Under the pieces are notes generated by a model. That model worked only from the letters and a program-made list of their open reading frames with translations. It was not told where the DNA came from and made no database searches. Positions 35,542-45,537 of a DNA stretch of 64,000 nt are shown in pieces; the first letter of the stretch is position 1, and each line of letters starts with the position of its first letter. Source of the DNA: Paenarthrobacter sp. Z7-10 (GTDB lineage: Bacteria > Actinomycetota > Actinomycetes > Actinomycetales > Micrococcaceae); the NCBI RefSeq assembly GCF_026932795.1, contig NZ_JADPVH010000002.1:62001-126000 (forward strand), given 5' to 3'. The translations under genes and the position numbers were made by a program.

Positions 35542-36698
35542 CACCCACCGCCCCTGGCCCCCACTCCCCGGCCGGCATCACCTACGCCAGCGCCGGCGTC
35601 GACGTCGAGGCCGGCGACCGGGCCGTTGAACTGATGAAGGAAGCCGTTCGAGCCACGCACGGAGCACAAGTCCTCGGCGGCGTGGGCGGTTTTGCCGGGC
35701 TTTATGACGTTTCCCGGCTGCTGAGTTACACCAAGCCCCTGCTGGCGACCTCCACTGACGGTGTGGGCACCAAGGTGGCCATCGCCCAGGCCATGGATAT
35801 CCACGACACCATCGGCTTCGATCTTGTTGGCATGGTGGTGGATGACATCGTCGTTGTCGGCGCCGAGCCGCTCTTCATGACCGATTACATTGCCTGTGGA
35901 AAGGTGGTTCCGGAGCGCATCGCTGACATCGTCCGTGGTATTGCCGCGGCCTGCTCGGTGGCTGGCACGGCGCTTGTGGGCGGCGAAACGGCCGAACACC
36001 CCGGGCTGTTGGGCGAGAGCGAATACGATGTGGCCGGCGCGGCAACAGGAGTGGTCGAGGCCAGCAGGCTGCTTGGTCCGGAGCGTGTGCAGGCCGGCGA
36101 CGTGGTCATCGCCATGGCCTCCTCCGGACTGCATTCCAACGGCTACTCCCTGGTGCGCCGGGTCATCAACCGCGCGGGCTGGGCACTGGACCGGCAAGTT
36201 TCCGAACTGGGCCGCACGCTGGGCGAGGAACTGCTCGAGCCCACGCGGGTTTATGCCGCGGACTGCCTCGATCTGGCCCGCCACCTGCCTGTCGATGCCG
36301 CCGCGGCCGTTCACGGTTTCAGCCACGTCACCGGCGGCGGCTTGGCCGCCAACCTGGCCCGGGTTCTGCCGCACGGATTGACCGCGACGATTGACCGTTC
36401 CAGCTGGGAACTGCCGGCTATCTTCAAACTGGTATCCGAGCTGGGCAATGTTCCACTGCCGGATTTGGAGCGCACATTGAACCTCGGCGTCGGCATGGTG
36501 GCCATCGTCTCCGCAGCCGGTGCCGATGCCGCCGTCGCCCGTCTGACCGAGCGGGGACTGCCCGCCTGGGTGATGGGCAGCGTGGCCAAGGAGGGTACTG
36601 ACGAGTCCACGTCAAGCTCCCGCAGCGGTCCCGACTACGTTCAGGGCGCAAAGGGCGTCGACGGCGGCGCTGTCCGGCTGGTCAACTCCTACGCCTGA
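35538..36698 (+). CDS. purM: phosphoribosylformylglycinamidine cyclo-ligase (AIR synthetase)
   Basis: Closes the imidazole ring: FGAM to AIR with ATP. 386 residues. ITYASAGVDVEAGDRAVELM at the N-terminus, VLGGVGGFAGLYDVSRL, the ATP-binding STDGVGTKVAIAQAM, GMVVDDIVVVGAEPLF, GGETAEHPG and GFSHVTGGGLAANLARVLP identify it. The ATG lies inside the end of purF (4-nt overlap), giving coupled translation. Slightly extended C-terminus with Ser-rich residues. Operon likely ends here. Confidence 0.97.
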   Translation: MTPTAPGPHSPAGITYASAGVDVEAGDRAVELMKEAVRATHGAQVLGGVGGFAGLYDVSRLLSYTKPLLATSTDGVGTKVAIAQAMDIHDTIGFDLVGMVVDDIVVVGAEPLFMTDYIACGKVVPERIADIVRGIAAACSVAGTALVGGETAEHPGLLGESEYDVAGAATGVVEASRLLGPERVQAGDVVIAMASSGLHSNGYSLVRRVINRAGWALDRQVSELGRTLGEELLEPTRVYAADCLDLARHLPVDAAAAVHGFSHVTGGGLAANLARVLPHGLTATIDRSSWELPAIFKLVSELGNVPLPDLERTLNLGVGMVAIVSAAGADAAVARLTERGLPAWVMGSVAKEGTDESTSSSRSGPDYVQGAKGVDGGAVRLVNSYA

Positions 36699-36719
36699 CG
36701 CCGTGCGGCCGCGGAACGG

Positions 36720-37532
36720 CTACTCCCCGGCTGCGCCAGCCGCTTCTGATCCATTCGATCCCGCGGCCATGATGCAGAAGACGGCTCCCTGCGGGTCAGT
36801 GAAAACAGCCATCCGCCCGATTCCCGAAACATCAAAGACCGGGGCAATCACCGCTCCGCCCAACTCTTGCACCTTGGCTGCCGTCTGATCCGCGTCGGCG
36901 GAGTTGAAATAGACTGTCCAGTTGTTCGGGGTATCCGGCATGGGCTTCTTCATGGCCCCTGCGATGCTTTTGCCGTTCACCAGGAACTGCGTATATTCAC
37001 TCAGGTCCCCCGACGGTCCGGTGTCTGAGTCCATCCCCGCAACGCTCTGATAAAACGGCAGCGCCGCGGCCAGATCGTCCACCTGCAGCTCGTTCCAGAT
37101 CACTGTCCCGGGCTCGTTGACCACGCTGGCGCCAATATGTCCCTTGCCCTCCCAAAAGCCAATGTAGGCCCCGGCCGTATCAGTGGCCATCACCATCCGC
37201 CCGGAACCTGGAACCTCATCCGGGGGGAAAACCAGCGTTCCGCCCGCTTCGGTGATCCGTTCCGCGGCGCTGTCAACACTGTCCACAGCGATGTATGTAT
37301 TCCAGACCGACGGGATGCCGGCCGCCGCCATGTCCGGCATCTGCTGCATCAGCCCCGCAACGTTGCGCCCGTTCAAAGTGGCCATGTAGTACGTCATGTC
37401 CGGCCCCATGGCGCGGCCGTCAAAGTCCCAGCCGAACAGCGAGCCGTAAAACTGCCTGGCCCCTTCCACATCCGAGCTGACCAGATCACACCAGCACGGT
37501 GTGCCAGAGCTGTAGCTGTCTACGTTTGGCAT
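36720..37532 (-). CDS. VOC-superfamily protein with two glyoxalase-like domains
   Basis: 270 residues made of two tandem halves: residues about 8-125 (SGTPCWCDLVSSDVEGARQF, YGSLFGWDF) and 135-255 (PGTVIWNELQVDDLAAALPF, YQSVAGMDS). Each begins with the beta-strand/helix pair of the vicinal-oxygen-chelate fold and ends with a D-P/T-x-G-A-x-F/Y-x-x-x segment. Proteins of this pattern include hydroxylase-like 27-kDa antigen Cfp30B homologues in actinobacteria; catalytic activity is not established. ATG at 37532 has GGAGGG 6 nt upstream. Convergent with purM (21-nt gap). Confidence 0.85.
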   Translation of the reverse strand: MPNVDSYSSGTPCWCDLVSSDVEGARQFYGSLFGWDFDGRAMGPDMTYYMATLNGRNVAGLMQQMPDMAAAGIPSVWNTYIAVDSVDSAAERITEAGGTLVFPPDEVPGSGRMVMATDTAGAYIGFWEGKGHIGASVVNEPGTVIWNELQVDDLAAALPFYQSVAGMDSDTGPSGDLSEYTQFLVNGKSIAGAMKKPMPDTPNNWTVYFNSADADQTAAKVQELGGAVIAPVFDVSGIGRMAVFTDPQGAVFCIMAAGSNGSEAAGAAGE

Positions 37533-37656
37533 TGGTAACCCTCCAGATACTGCTGCCCGTGCTGTTGCACAAGGCGAGCTGGGAGAACGCACCTGTCGTA
37601 CGTTCAGGCACCATCCAAGCACGCCCGACCCCGGTTTGGAAGACATTCAGGCACAA

Positions 37657-37704
37657 CAAAAGCCCCGCCCGGGGATCTCCCTGATGGGAGAGCCGCAGCG
37701 GGGT
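37657..37704 (-). terminator. terminator of the DUF3073 gene
   Basis: On the minus strand a CCCCGC...GCGGGG stem encloses a second TCTCCC/GGGAGA hairpin and is followed by CTTTTGTTG. Confidence 0.75.
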
Positions 37705-37735
37705 GTTGCCTGTTTTGGTGGATCGTCCAGGTGAC

Positions 37736-37972
37736 CTAACCGATTCGGCGGGTGCCGACCTCGTCCTGGTCATCGTCATCCACTTGATCCGCATATTTGT
37801 CCGCATATGCTGAGTAATCCGGTTCCACCGGAGCCTCAGTTCGTCGGCTGGAGACATGACGGGTCGTGGCACCGAGCTCACGCTGGAGTGCCGTGTAATC
37901 AGTGTTCGGGGAGTAGTACTTAATGTCCCGAGCCTGCTTGGTTGCCTTAGCCTTTTGACGGCCGCGCCCCAT
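37736..37972 (-). CDS. small DUF3073 protein
   Basis: 78 residues: MGRGRQKAKATKQARDIKYY, then SPNTDYTALQRELGA, and an acidic C-terminus (DKYADQVDDDDQDE). The basic start followed by KYYSPxTDYxxLxxEL is the signature of the actinobacteria-specific DUF3073 family, which is nearly always found near purM. The bipolar charge suggests nucleic-acid or ribosome contact, but nothing is established. A clear terminator follows. Upstream sequence is AT-rich and is shared with the divergent gene at 38204. Confidence 0.9.
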   Translation of the reverse strand: MGRGRQKAKATKQARDIKYYSPNTDYTALQRELGATTRHVSSRRTEAPVEPDYSAYADKYADQVDDDDQDEVGTRRIG

Positions 37973-38203
37973 GGCGTGACCCCCTTTTGCACTCGGACCG
38001 GAGGTGGTCGCTCGGCTAAGAGCGAGGCCCCGGAATATACGGTCAATTTGTCGTAACTCTAGATTACATGCTTTCGCCGCGTTCCGCTTACGCCATGTAC
38101 GCAGATCCCCGGCGCCGGGCGCTGACGGCCCTGCCTTGGCCGCGGAAGTTTCGATAGAGTCGCCTTGAGAGCGGCCGGACCGACGGAAAGTGGGCATAGT
38201 TTC

Positions 38204-39316
38204 ATGAGCAATCAGGACGACGGCGGGTCGGGCGGCCAGCACGACGGCGCCGGTTCCGAAGGGTCGGGGCCGCACGACGACGGATCTCCGGAGCGCGAGG
38301 GCATCCAACAGGGTGCCGATGCCGCTATCAGCCTTCCCGCGCCGCAGCTTGGCACAGCGGCTATCAGCCCGGACGTTGCCGAGACCACGGCCCTCAATGA
38401 GGTGGCCGCCGAGGCCGCCCAAGTGGCCCGGGAGGCCGAAAAGGCCGGCACTCTAGCCGGTGGCGACCAAACCGGAATTCCCGACATGCCCTCCGCAGCC
38501 GGAGTTCGGGCAGCAGAGAAGGGGGCAGCGGACGCCACCGCGAACGTCACAGGAGATTACACTTCGGCTGAACCTGCTCCCCGAAGTTCGGCAAGCGGGC
38601 CTGGCCAGGGCGACACCCTTGGAATGGGTTCCGCAGCATCGCTGCCCGGACCGGCCGCCGCGCAGGTGCGCAGCCGTGCTAAGCGGAAGGCCCAGGCACG
38701 CAAATCGACCCAAGCCTGGGCACCGCCGCCGTCCTCCGGCGCGCGCAAGTCCGAGACGGCCACCGGAGCCAATAAGGCAGTCGTGGTGATAGGTGCAATC
38801 ATCGTCGTGTTGATCCTGATTGGCCTGCTGATCTGGCTGGTGATCACGCTGGTCGGGAGCGCGACCGGCGGTACGGCCGCCGGCTGCACGGCCTCCGTCG
38901 CTTCGCAGGCACCCACCGTGTCCGGCAGCGCCACCAGGACCACCCCGCCGGCCACCGCCGGCATTATCAGATCGCAGGCGTGTGCAACGGACTGGCAGCA
39001 AGGAGACTGCCTCAAGGGTTTCACCGACGCCGGGCATCCGGCTGACATTGTCACCTGCGGTACGCAGCATTCCGCCCAATTAGTAGGCGCCCATTACTAT
39101 CCCCCGGCGGCTGCGTATCCAGGCGTCGAGATATTAAAAACGAAGGCGAAGGACGTCTGCGGGGGCGTGAGCCTGGCCAGCGCAGCCAACAACTACGACC
39201 TCAAACAGCTCACCGCATACCCCTCGGAAAGCACCTGGGGAAAGCACGACCGCCGGGTTGACTGCCTGGTCTACGACGGCGCCGGGGATAACATCACCGA
39301 ATCCCTGCTTGGCTAA
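38204..39316 (+). CDS. membrane-anchored protein with septum-formation-like C-terminal domain
   Basis: 370 residues. Residues 1-185 are low-complexity (Gly/Asp then Ala/Glu rich) and cytoplasmic; a basic patch ([13 protein letters not shown]) precedes one transmembrane helix ([20 protein letters not shown]). The external part holds paired cysteines and the segments [40 protein letters not shown] and [20 protein letters not shown], the layout of the Septum_form (PF13845) domain of actinobacteria. Role probably at the cell envelope; no partner evident. The start at 38204 is preferred over 38165 because the extension lacks conserved character. Confidence 0.78.
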   Translation: MSNQDDGGSGGQHDGAGSEGSGPHDDGSPEREGIQQGADAAISLPAPQLGTAAISPDVAETTALNEVAAEAAQVAREAEKAGTLAGGDQTGIPDMPSAAGVRAAEKGAADATANVTGDYTSAEPAPRSSASGPGQGDTLGMGSAASLPGPAAAQVRSRAKRKAQARKSTQAWAPPPSSGARKSETATGANKAVVVIGAIIVVLILIGLLIWLVITLVGSATGGTAAGCTASVASQAPTVSGSATRTTPPATAGIIRSQACATDWQQGDCLKGFTDAGHPADIVTCGTQHSAQLVGAHYYPPAAAYPGVEILKTKAKDVCGGVSLASAANNYDLKQLTAYPSESTWGKHDRRVDCLVYDGAGDNITESLLG

Positions 39317-41988
39317 CCCGTCTCTTGGCTGGCCGCTTTCCGGTGCACGGTCAGCCCAGTTCCGGTCCCGCCGGCCAGCGCTTCAAGGCTCAACTCCTCC
39401 ACGTCCGCGGCCGTATCCACCACCACTGTGTCGCCATCCAGAATGCTTCCGGCCAGGATTTCCCGGGCCAACTGGTCGCCGATCTGCCGCTGCACCAGCC
39501 GGCGCAGCGGCCGGGCACCATAGGCCGGGTCATAACCGGTCATCGCCAGCCAGGCCCTGGCACCGTCCGTGACTTCCAGGGTCAACCGGCGCTCATGCAG
39601 GCGGGACGCCAGCGACTGCACCTGCAGATCCACAATCCGCGACAGCTCATCCACGCTGAGCGCATCGAACATCACTATCTCATCGAGCCGGTTGAGGAAT
39701 TCCGGTTTGAAGGAGACGTTGACGATGTCCATAACCGCCTTGTGCTTGGTCGCGTCGTCGAGGGTCTGATCCACCAGAAACTGCGAACCGAGGTTGGAGG
39801 TCAGGACCAGAATGACATTTCGGAAGTCCACGGTGCGGCCCTGACCATCGGTGAGGCGACCGTCGTCGAACACCTGCAGCAGGATGTCGAAGACCTCCGG
39901 ATGGGCCTTTTCCACTTCATCCAGCAAGACCACCGAATACGGACGACGGCGGACGGCCTCGGTCAGCTGCCCACCCTCCTCGTAGCCGACGTAGCCGGGA
40001 GGGGCGCCGACGAGCCGCGCCACGGTGTGCTTTTCCGAGTACTCACTCATGTCGATGCGGACCATTGCCCGCTCGTCATCGAAAAGGAAGTCCGCCAGCG
40101 CCTTGGCCAGCTCCGTTTTGCCCACGCCGGTTGGCCCCAGGAACAGGAAGGAACCGGTCGGACGGTCCGGGTCCGAAATGCCCGCCCGCGCGCGGCGCAC
40201 CGCGTCCGAAACCGCCGCCACGGCTTTGGCCTGGCCGATCAGCCGCGCACCCAGCACTTGTTCCATCTGCAGCAGTTTCGCCGACTCGCCCTGCAGCATC
40301 CGGCCGGCCGGAATTCCGGTCCAGGCCGAGATTACCTCGGCGATGTCGTCCGCAGTGACATCTTCCGCCACCATCAGCTCCTGTTTGACCGCCCCTTCCC
40401 GGCCGGCGACATCCGCCTCGGCAGCGGCTGCATCGTCCAGTTCGCGCTGCAGGGCCGGAATTTCCCCGTACAGGATGCGCGAGGCCTGTTCCAGATCGCC
40501 GTCGCGCTGTGCCTTGTCCGCAACGGAACGGAGCTCATCGAGTTTCGCCTTCAGCTCGCCCACCCGATTCAAGCCGGCCTTTTCCGCTTCCCAGCGGGCA
40601 TTGAGCGCAGCGAGCTGCTCCTTCTTGTCCGCCATATCGGAGCGCAGCGACTCAAGCCGATCGCGGGAAGCCGCATCGGTTTCTCCGCTCAGGGCCAGTT
40701 CCTCCATGGTCAGCCGGTCCACCGAGCGGCGCAGCTGGTCGATCTCTTCAGGAGCGGAATCGATTTCCATCCGCAGCCGGGACGCCGCCTCGTCCACCAG
40801 GTCGATCGCCTTGTCCGGCAGCTGCCGGCCGGCTATGTAGCGGTTCGACAGCGTCGCGGCCGCCACCAGTGCGGAATCGGCAATCGCCACCTTGTGGTGC
40901 GCCTCGTAGCGTTCCTTGAGCCCGCGCAGGATGCCGACGGTGTCCTGCACACTGGGCTCGCCCACGTAAACTTGCTGGAACCGCCGCTCCAGCGCGGCGT
41001 CCTTTTCGATGTGCTGGCGGTACTCGTCCAGCGTGGTGGCGCCGATCAGCCGCAGTTCGCCGCGGGCCAGCATGGGCTTGAGCATGTTGCCGGCGTCCAT
41101 CGCCCCTTCGGAAGCGCCCGCACCCACCACGGTATGGATCTCGTCGATGAAGGTAACCACCTGACCCTCGGAGCCTTTAATCTCCTCCAGGACCGCCTTG
41201 AATCGCTCTTCGAACTCGCCGCGGTACTTGGCTCCGGCTACCATCGAGGCCAGGTCCAGACTGATCAGGGCCTTACCGCGCAGGCTTTCCGGAACGTCTC
41301 CGGCGACCATCCGCTGCGCAAGGCCTTCGACAACGGCGGTCTTACCCACGCCTGGCTCGCCAATCAGGACCGGGTTGTTCTTGGTGCGTCGGCTAAGCAC
41401 CTGGATGACCCGCCGGATCTCCGCATCACGGCCGATCACCGGATCCAGCTTCCCTGCCCGGGCCATCGCCGTAAGGTCAGTGCCGTATTTTTCCAGCGCC
41501 TGGAAGGTGTTTTCAGGGTCCGGGGAAGTGACCTTCGCCCCGCCCCGAATGGACGGCAGCGCCGCCTCCAGGGCAGCCCGGACATTCACTCCGGCGCCCG
41601 CGGCATCGCGGAGTGCCTTACCCGCGGCGCCGGCGTCCGCGGCGATGCCCAGCAGCAGGTGCTCGGTCGAGACGTAGCCGTCCCCCATCCGCTCGGCTTC
41701 CTTTTGCGCTCCCTGAATCACCTGCAGTGCACTCCGGCTCAGCTGCGCCTGGGCCACGGACGATCCGGAAGAAGCCGGCAACGCCCGGATGGCCTGGCTC
41801 GCGCGCAGGCTGGCCGCGTCCGGATCCACACCCGCTGCCCGCAGCAGCGCCACGGCAACGCCCTCGCGCTGATCCATCAGCGCCTTGAGCAGATGCGCCG
41901 GCTCAACCTGCGGATTGCCGGCCGTCGAGGCGTTCATCGCGGCCGCAGAAAGGGCCTCCTGGCTCTTAGTGGTGAACTTGGCATCCAA
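39313..41988 (-). CDS. clpB: ATP-dependent disaggregase ClpB
   Basis: Hsp104-type chaperone that, with DnaK, rescues aggregated proteins. 891 residues. Start is TTG at 41988 ([18 protein letters not shown]), with GGAG 6 nt upstream; an ATG 45 nt earlier gives a non-homologous extension. Two Clp_N repeats, then AAA1 (Walker [14 protein letters not shown], Walker [16 protein letters not shown]), the long coiled-coil middle domain (about residues 395-525) that marks ClpB, and AAA2 ([28 protein letters not shown]). The C-terminus has an extra 20-residue tail. It overlaps the convergent upstream-strand gene by 4 nt. A HAIR-like dyad in the leader points to HspR control. Confidence 0.96.
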   Translation of the reverse strand: MDAKFTTKSQEALSAAAMNASTAGNPQVEPAHLLKALMDQREGVAVALLRAAGVDPDAASLRASQAIRALPASSGSSVAQAQLSRSALQVIQGAQKEAERMGDGYVSTEHLLLGIAADAGAAGKALRDAAGAGVNVRAALEAALPSIRGGAKVTSPDPENTFQALEKYGTDLTAMARAGKLDPVIGRDAEIRRVIQVLSRRTKNNPVLIGEPGVGKTAVVEGLAQRMVAGDVPESLRGKALISLDLASMVAGAKYRGEFEERFKAVLEEIKGSEGQVVTFIDEIHTVVGAGASEGAMDAGNMLKPMLARGELRLIGATTLDEYRQHIEKDAALERRFQQVYVGEPSVQDTVGILRGLKERYEAHHKVAIADSALVAAATLSNRYIAGRQLPDKAIDLVDEAASRLRMEIDSAPEEIDQLRRSVDRLTMEELALSGETDAASRDRLESLRSDMADKKEQLAALNARWEAEKAGLNRVGELKAKLDELRSVADKAQRDGDLEQASRILYGEIPALQRELDDAAAAEADVAGREGAVKQELMVAEDVTADDIAEVISAWTGIPAGRMLQGESAKLLQMEQVLGARLIGQAKAVAAVSDAVRRARAGISDPDRPTGSFLFLGPTGVGKTELAKALADFLFDDERAMVRIDMSEYSEKHTVARLVGAPPGYVGYEEGGQLTEAVRRRPYSVVLLDEVEKAHPEVFDILLQVFDDGRLTDGQGRTVDFRNVILVLTSNLGSQFLVDQTLDDATKHKAVMDIVNVSFKPEFLNRLDEIVMFDALSVDELSRIVDLQVQSLASRLHERRLTLEVTDGARAWLAMTGYDPAYGARPLRRLVQRQIGDQLAREILAGSILDGDTVVVDTAADVEELSLEALAGGTGTGLTVHRKAASQETG

Positions 41989-42090
41989 GGAAAGCTCCGT
42001 TCTCGCTGGGCGCCGGATCCGCGGACCGGCCACGTTGGCTGGTCGGACTAGTCGGACTGGCTGTGTGGCTGGCCTGCCTGCCGACTGACT

Positions 42091-42146
42091 GGCTGACTGG
42101 CTGACTGAGTGACTGAGTGACTGAGTGACTGAGTGACTGAGTGACT
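42091..42146. repeat. 8-bp tandem repeats in the clpB leader
   Basis: Two copies of GGCTGACT followed by five copies of GAGTGACT, without interruption; two looser GACTGACT-like units precede them. Located between the HAIR dyad and clpB. Confidence 0.9.
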
Positions 42147-42150
42147 TAGA

Positions 42151-42171
42151 CCTGAGCCTACTACGCTCAAC
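42151..42171 (-). promoter_or_regulatory. HAIR-like HspR operator of clpB
   Basis: CCTGAGC-N7-GCTCAAC; read on the coding strand GTTGAGC-N7-GCTCAGG, against the consensus CTTGAGT-N7-ACTCAAG. Arm spacing is exact and ten of fourteen arm bases agree. Directly upstream of clpB, an HspR target in other actinobacteria. Confidence 0.65.
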
Positions 42172-42325
42172 TTACAACGTGCGCTGTTATCCTCCATGTT
42201 TACCCAAGGTGAAACCCCTGTCCATTCACTAGCCTCCTACAGTCATCGACCGAGCACTTGGTGCGCGATACGGCGCTGCATCGCGCACCGAGTGCACCGT
42301 GGATGGAATTGGGGGTGGCAGCGGA

Positions 42326-42331
42326 TAGCGT
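42326..42331 (+). promoter_or_regulatory. -10-like hexamer of a leaderless promoter
   Basis: TAGCGT exactly 6 nt before the ATG at 42338. Confidence 0.45.
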
Positions 42332-42337
42332 TGAGCC

Positions 42338-43000
42338 ATGAAGACAGACGCGCTGGTCATATTCGACTGCGACGGCGTCCTGGTGGACAGCGAGCGTCTG
42401 AGCGTAGGCATCGAGGCCCACCTGTTGACCCAGATGGGTGTCCCGCATTCCGAGCTTGATGTGGTGAACACGTTTATGGGTCGCTCGGCTGGGGCTGGCA
42501 AAGCAGTGCTGGAGCGGCTGTTGGGGAAAGCCGGGGCGGCGGAGTTCGATTCCCGCTCGACGGCGGAAATCCACGCCGCCTTTGACCGGGACCTGACCCC
42601 CATTCCCGGCATCCCGGAGGTGTTGGACAGTCTGCGGCAGTCGGGCTGGCGGACTTGTGTGGCATCGAGCGGATCACACCAGAAAATGCAACGAACGCTC
42701 GGATTGACGGGTCTGTACGACTTTTTCCAGGGCCGCATCTTTAGCGCCGCCGACGTAGCCCACGGTAAGCCAGCCCCGGATCTGTTCCTGCAGGCAGCGC
42801 AGGTCATGGGGGCGGAGCCGGATGCCTGTGTGGTTGTGGAGGACAGCGTCCCCGGCGTCCAGGCAGGCATCGCCGCCGGAATGCGGGTCTACGGCTTCAC
42901 CGGCGGGCTCGCCCCGGAAGGAGCCTTGCAGGCCGCAGGCGCCCTCGTGCTGGAGTGCATGAAACACCTTCCGACGGCGCTGATGGACTGGCGGCGCTGA
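42338..43000 (+). CDS. HAD-superfamily phosphatase (beta-phosphoglucomutase/YieH-like)
   Basis: 220 residues. HAD motif I FDCDGVLVDSE with nucleophile Asp, motif II VASSGS, motif III Lys in HGKPAPDLFLQAA and motif IV VVEDSVPGVQAGIAAG. The helical cap between motif I and II is of the C1 type found in sugar-phosphate phosphatases such as YieH and in beta-phosphoglucomutase. Substrate not assignable. Next gene starts immediately after its stop, so they are co-transcribed. Confidence 0.9.
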   Translation: MKTDALVIFDCDGVLVDSERLSVGIEAHLLTQMGVPHSELDVVNTFMGRSAGAGKAVLERLLGKAGAAEFDSRSTAEIHAAFDRDLTPIPGIPEVLDSLRQSGWRTCVASSGSHQKMQRTLGLTGLYDFFQGRIFSAADVAHGKPAPDLFLQAAQVMGAEPDACVVVEDSVPGVQAGIAAGMRVYGFTGGLAPEGALQAAGALVLECMKHLPTALMDWRR

Positions 43001-44056
43001 TTGGCCATTTATATCGACCCGCCCAGCTGGCCGGCGCACGGCACCGTGTTTTCACACCTGGTCTCCGATCGAAGCCTGACCGAACTGCACGAAATGGCCG
43101 CCGCCGCCGGCATCTCAGATCGAGCCTTCGACCGGGACCACTACGACGTCCCGAAGCGCCGCTACGCGCAGTTGGTGGCCCTTGGTGCCCGCGAGGTGTC
43201 CGGGGCTGCCCTGGTCCGGCTGCTGATTGGCAGCGGTCTGCGGATACCGGCCCGACAGCGCAATGAATCCCTGCGCGCGGCGCTGCTGTACCGGTGGAAT
43301 GCCATCCTGCCCGGCGAAGAGCCGTTGGGCGCCGCACTGCTGGCACGCTGGAGCGAACCGCACCGGCACTACCACGGCCGCACCCATCTCCTCGCCGTCC
43401 TGGAAGCCATCGACAGGCTGGATTCTGCGCCACCGCGGGCTGTCCCACTGGCCGCGTGGTTCCACGACGCGGTCTACGACGGGGTTCCGCTTCGGGACGA
43501 GGAGGAATCCGCCCATTTGGCGTCTTCGGCCCTGATGAAGGCAGGACTAGCCGGGCGGGATGTCGCCGCGGTTGCGCGGCTCGTCCGGCTGACGGCCCAC
43601 CACCGGCCCGAGCCAGGAGATTACGACGGCGGTCTGCTCTGCGACGCGGATCTGTCGGTTCTGGGCGGCTCAGCACCCGAATACCGCCGCTATCTGACCG
43701 CCGTGCGGTTGGACTATGCGCACCTCAGCGACGCCGACTTCGCCACCGGCCGGGCCGCCGTCGTCCGTTCTTTGCTGGCGCTGGAGCCGCTCTACTCGAC
43801 GCCGCGGGCACGCCCGCTGTGGCAGGAGGCCGCTCGGCGGAATCTGGCCGGTGAGTTGAGCGGTGCGGGCGACGGCGGGCCAGGCGGTGCGGGCGACGGC
43901 GGGCCAGGCGGTGCGGGCGACGGCGGTGCGGGCGACGGCGGGCCAGGCGGTGCGGGCGACGGCGGGCCAGGCGGTGCGGGCGACGGCGGTGCGGGCGACG
44001 GCGGTGCGGGCGACGGCGGGCCAGGCGGTGCGGGCGACGGCGGTGCGGGTGAGTGA
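43001..44056 (+). CDS. DUF4031-HD domain fusion with Gly/Asp repeat tail
   Basis: 351 residues. Residues 1-80: [20 protein letters not shown] and [13 protein letters not shown], the DUF4031 signature. Residues about 95-270: a metal-dependent HD-type hydrolase domain with [36 protein letters not shown] and LTAHH, plus the Asp in [11 protein letters not shown]. Residues 287-351: repeats of GAGDGGPG and GAGDG. Start is TTG directly after the TGA of the HAD gene. The phosphohydrolase substrate is unknown. The tail looks disordered and is encoded by a tandem array likely to vary in length. Confidence 0.82.
   Translation: MAIYIDPPSWPAHGTVFSHLVSDRSLTELHEMAAAAGISDRAFDRDHYDVPKRRYAQLVALGAREVSGAALVRLLIGSGLRIPARQRNESLRAALLYRWNAILPGEEPLGAALLARWSEPHRHYHGRTHLLAVLEAIDRLDSAPPRAVPLAAWFHDAVYDGVPLRDEEESAHLASSALMKAGLAGRDVAAVARLVRLTAHHRPEPGDYDGGLLCDADLSVLGGSAPEYRRYLTAVRLDYAHLSDADFATGRAAVVRSLLALEPLYSTPRARPLWQEAARRNLAGELSGAGDGGPGGAGDGGPGGAGDGGAGDGGPGGAGDGGPGGAGDGGAGDGGAGDGGPGGAGDGGAGE
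43859..44055 (+). repeat. tandem GC-rich repeat encoding [13 protein letters not shown]
   Basis: Mixed 24-bp (GGTGCGGGCGACGGCGGGCC plus AGGC) and 15-bp (GGTGCGGGCGACGGC) units, all in frame, filling the last 195 bp of the DUF4031-HD gene. Confidence 0.9.
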
Positions 44057-44090
44057 GCCACACGACCTGCTGCTTCGCGGGTGTGCCAGT

Positions 44091-44096
44091 TAGGCT
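44091..44096 (+). promoter_or_regulatory. -10-like hexamer of a leaderless promoter
   Basis: TAGGCT exactly 6 nt before the deoD ATG at 44103, the same hexamer as before aroQ. Confidence 0.5.
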
Positions 44097-44102
44097 GGGA
44101 GC

Positions 44103-44816
44103 ATGTCAGTCCACATCGGCGCCGCTCTAGGCGCTATCGCCAAGAATGTCCTGATGCCCGGTGATCCGCTGCGCGCGGAATGGATCGCCCAGACGTTCCT
44201 GGATGATGCGCAGTGCTACAGCACAGTGCGGAACATGCTCGGCTTCACCGGAAGCTACCGGGGCGTACCGGTCTCCGTCCAGGGCAGCGGCATGGGCCAG
44301 CCCTCGATGGGGATTTATGCCACCGAGCTGATGAAAGACTACGGCGTGGATACGATTCTGCGGGTGGGCACCTGCGGAGCCATTTCGGCCAGTGTCAAGG
44401 TCCGGGACGTGATCATCGGGCAAACCGCCAGCACCGACTCCGCGCTGAACAGGCTGCGGTTCCACGGCATCGAGTACGCGCCGGGAGCAGACTTCACGTT
44501 GATGCGGCACGCCAGCGCCGCCGCAGAAGAAGCCGGACTACCCGCCGTCGTCGGCGGTTTGTTCACCTCGGACTCCTTCTACAACGACCGCAGCGAACTG
44601 TGCATGCAACTGGCGGACTATGGCGTGCTCGCGGTGGAAATGGAGACATCCGCGCTGTACACCCTGGCCGCTAAGTTCGGACGCAGGGCGCTAACCTTGG
44701 CAACCGTTTCGGACCATCTGCTGACCGGCGAGGAGACCAGCGCCGTGGATCGTCAGCAGACCTTCAGCGACATGGTGGAGCTGGCGCTGGCAACCGTTGA
44801 ACGGGCGTCGGCCTGA
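44103..44816 (+). CDS. deoD: purine-nucleoside phosphorylase, DeoD type
   Basis: Phosphorolysis of purine (deoxy)nucleosides in salvage; hexameric NP-I family. 237 residues, typical. N-terminal [37 protein letters not shown], the sugar-binding [16 protein letters not shown] and [10 protein letters not shown] with the catalytic Asp. Complements the de novo purine genes 10 kb upstream. Followed at 16 nt by the pentapeptide-repeat gene. Confidence 0.95.
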   Translation: MSVHIGAALGAIAKNVLMPGDPLRAEWIAQTFLDDAQCYSTVRNMLGFTGSYRGVPVSVQGSGMGQPSMGIYATELMKDYGVDTILRVGTCGAISASVKVRDVIIGQTASTDSALNRLRFHGIEYAPGADFTLMRHASAAAEEAGLPAVVGGLFTSDSFYNDRSELCMQLADYGVLAVEMETSALYTLAAKFGRRALTLATVSDHLLTGEETSAVDRQQTFSDMVELALATVERASA

Positions 44817-44832
44817 TGAGGGGTGCGCCTTG

Positions 44833-45507
44833 ATGGCCGCCGCACGCGGACCCGCCGCGGCAAAGTCCGGCGCTCCACGGCTGAGCGAAATCAGGCTGCC
44901 GGAGCTGCGCGACGGATCCGCGTCCTCACTCCAGCCCGGCGGGAGTTACGACGGGGAGCGTTACGAACGGCCGGCACTTGATGGACTGGACCTGACCGGT
45001 ACGGATTTCATTGACTGCGAATTCGTGGCCGCAACCTTTTCGGAGGCCCAACTGCGGGGCGTTCGGTTCCGCGATTGCATCCTGTCCGACGGCTACGCCC
45101 CTGTCTTTATCGCTGCCAGGTCCAGTTGGCGTGAAGTAGTGCTCAGCAGACCGCGCTGGGGCTCCGCGGAGTTGTACGACAGCAGCTGGCAGTCTGTGCG
45201 GATCGAGGGCGGCAAATTGGATTACGTCAACCTGCGTTCGGCCAAAATCTCCGATGTACTTATCAACGACTGCATTATCAGCGAACTGGATTTGGGCGGG
45301 AGCACCGTCACTCGGATGGCACTGAAAAACTGCAGCATCGGAACGCTGGAGCTGGGTGGCGCAAAACTGAAGGACTTCGATCTGCGCGGATCTGAATTTA
45401 AGGCCATCAACGGCATCGGAAGCCTCGCCGGGACCATCATCGACGACTACCAGCTGTCCCTGCTGGCGCCGCTGCTCGCCGGCCAGCTCGGCATCATCGT
45501 GGCCTGA
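44833..45507 (+). CDS. pentapeptide-repeat-like protein
   Basis: 224 residues. From about residue 50 the sequence follows an A(D/N)LxX-like five-residue period: LDGLDLTGTDFIDCEFVAAT, FSEAQLRGVRFRDCILSDG, YVNLRSAKISDVLINDCIIS, ALKNCSIGTLELGGAKLKDF. This predicts a right-handed quadrilateral beta-helix. Some such proteins mimic DNA and protect gyrase (Qnr, MfpA), but most have no known role and this one lacks enough acidic surface evidence to decide. ATG at 44833 chosen over 44797, which overlaps deoD. Confidence 0.82.
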   Translation: MAAARGPAAAKSGAPRLSEIRLPELRDGSASSLQPGGSYDGERYERPALDGLDLTGTDFIDCEFVAATFSEAQLRGVRFRDCILSDGYAPVFIAARSSWREVVLSRPRWGSAELYDSSWQSVRIEGGKLDYVNLRSAKISDVLINDCIISELDLGGSTVTRMALKNCSIGTLELGGAKLKDFDLRGSEFKAINGIGSLAGTIIDDYQLSLLAPLLAGQLGIIVA

Positions 45508-45537
45508 AACTCAGGATCACACCTTAGGTGGCTTGAC

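Larger units (their letters stand above)
41989..42337. other. 349-bp divergent regulatory region of clpB and the HAD gene
   Basis: Holds the octamer repeats (42091-42146), the HAIR-like dyad (42151-42171) and the leaderless promoter of the HAD gene. No further gene is supported. Confidence 0.6.

Noticed and set aside
33970-35544. 524-residue open frame opposite purF
   Set aside because: Antisense shadow of an unmistakable purF; composition is His/Gly/Gln-rich as in other shadow frames.
39325-42051. 908-residue open frame opposite clpB
   Set aside because: It mirrors clpB over its whole length, has no recognisable domain, and is explained by high-GC codon bias leaving the opposite frame free of stops.
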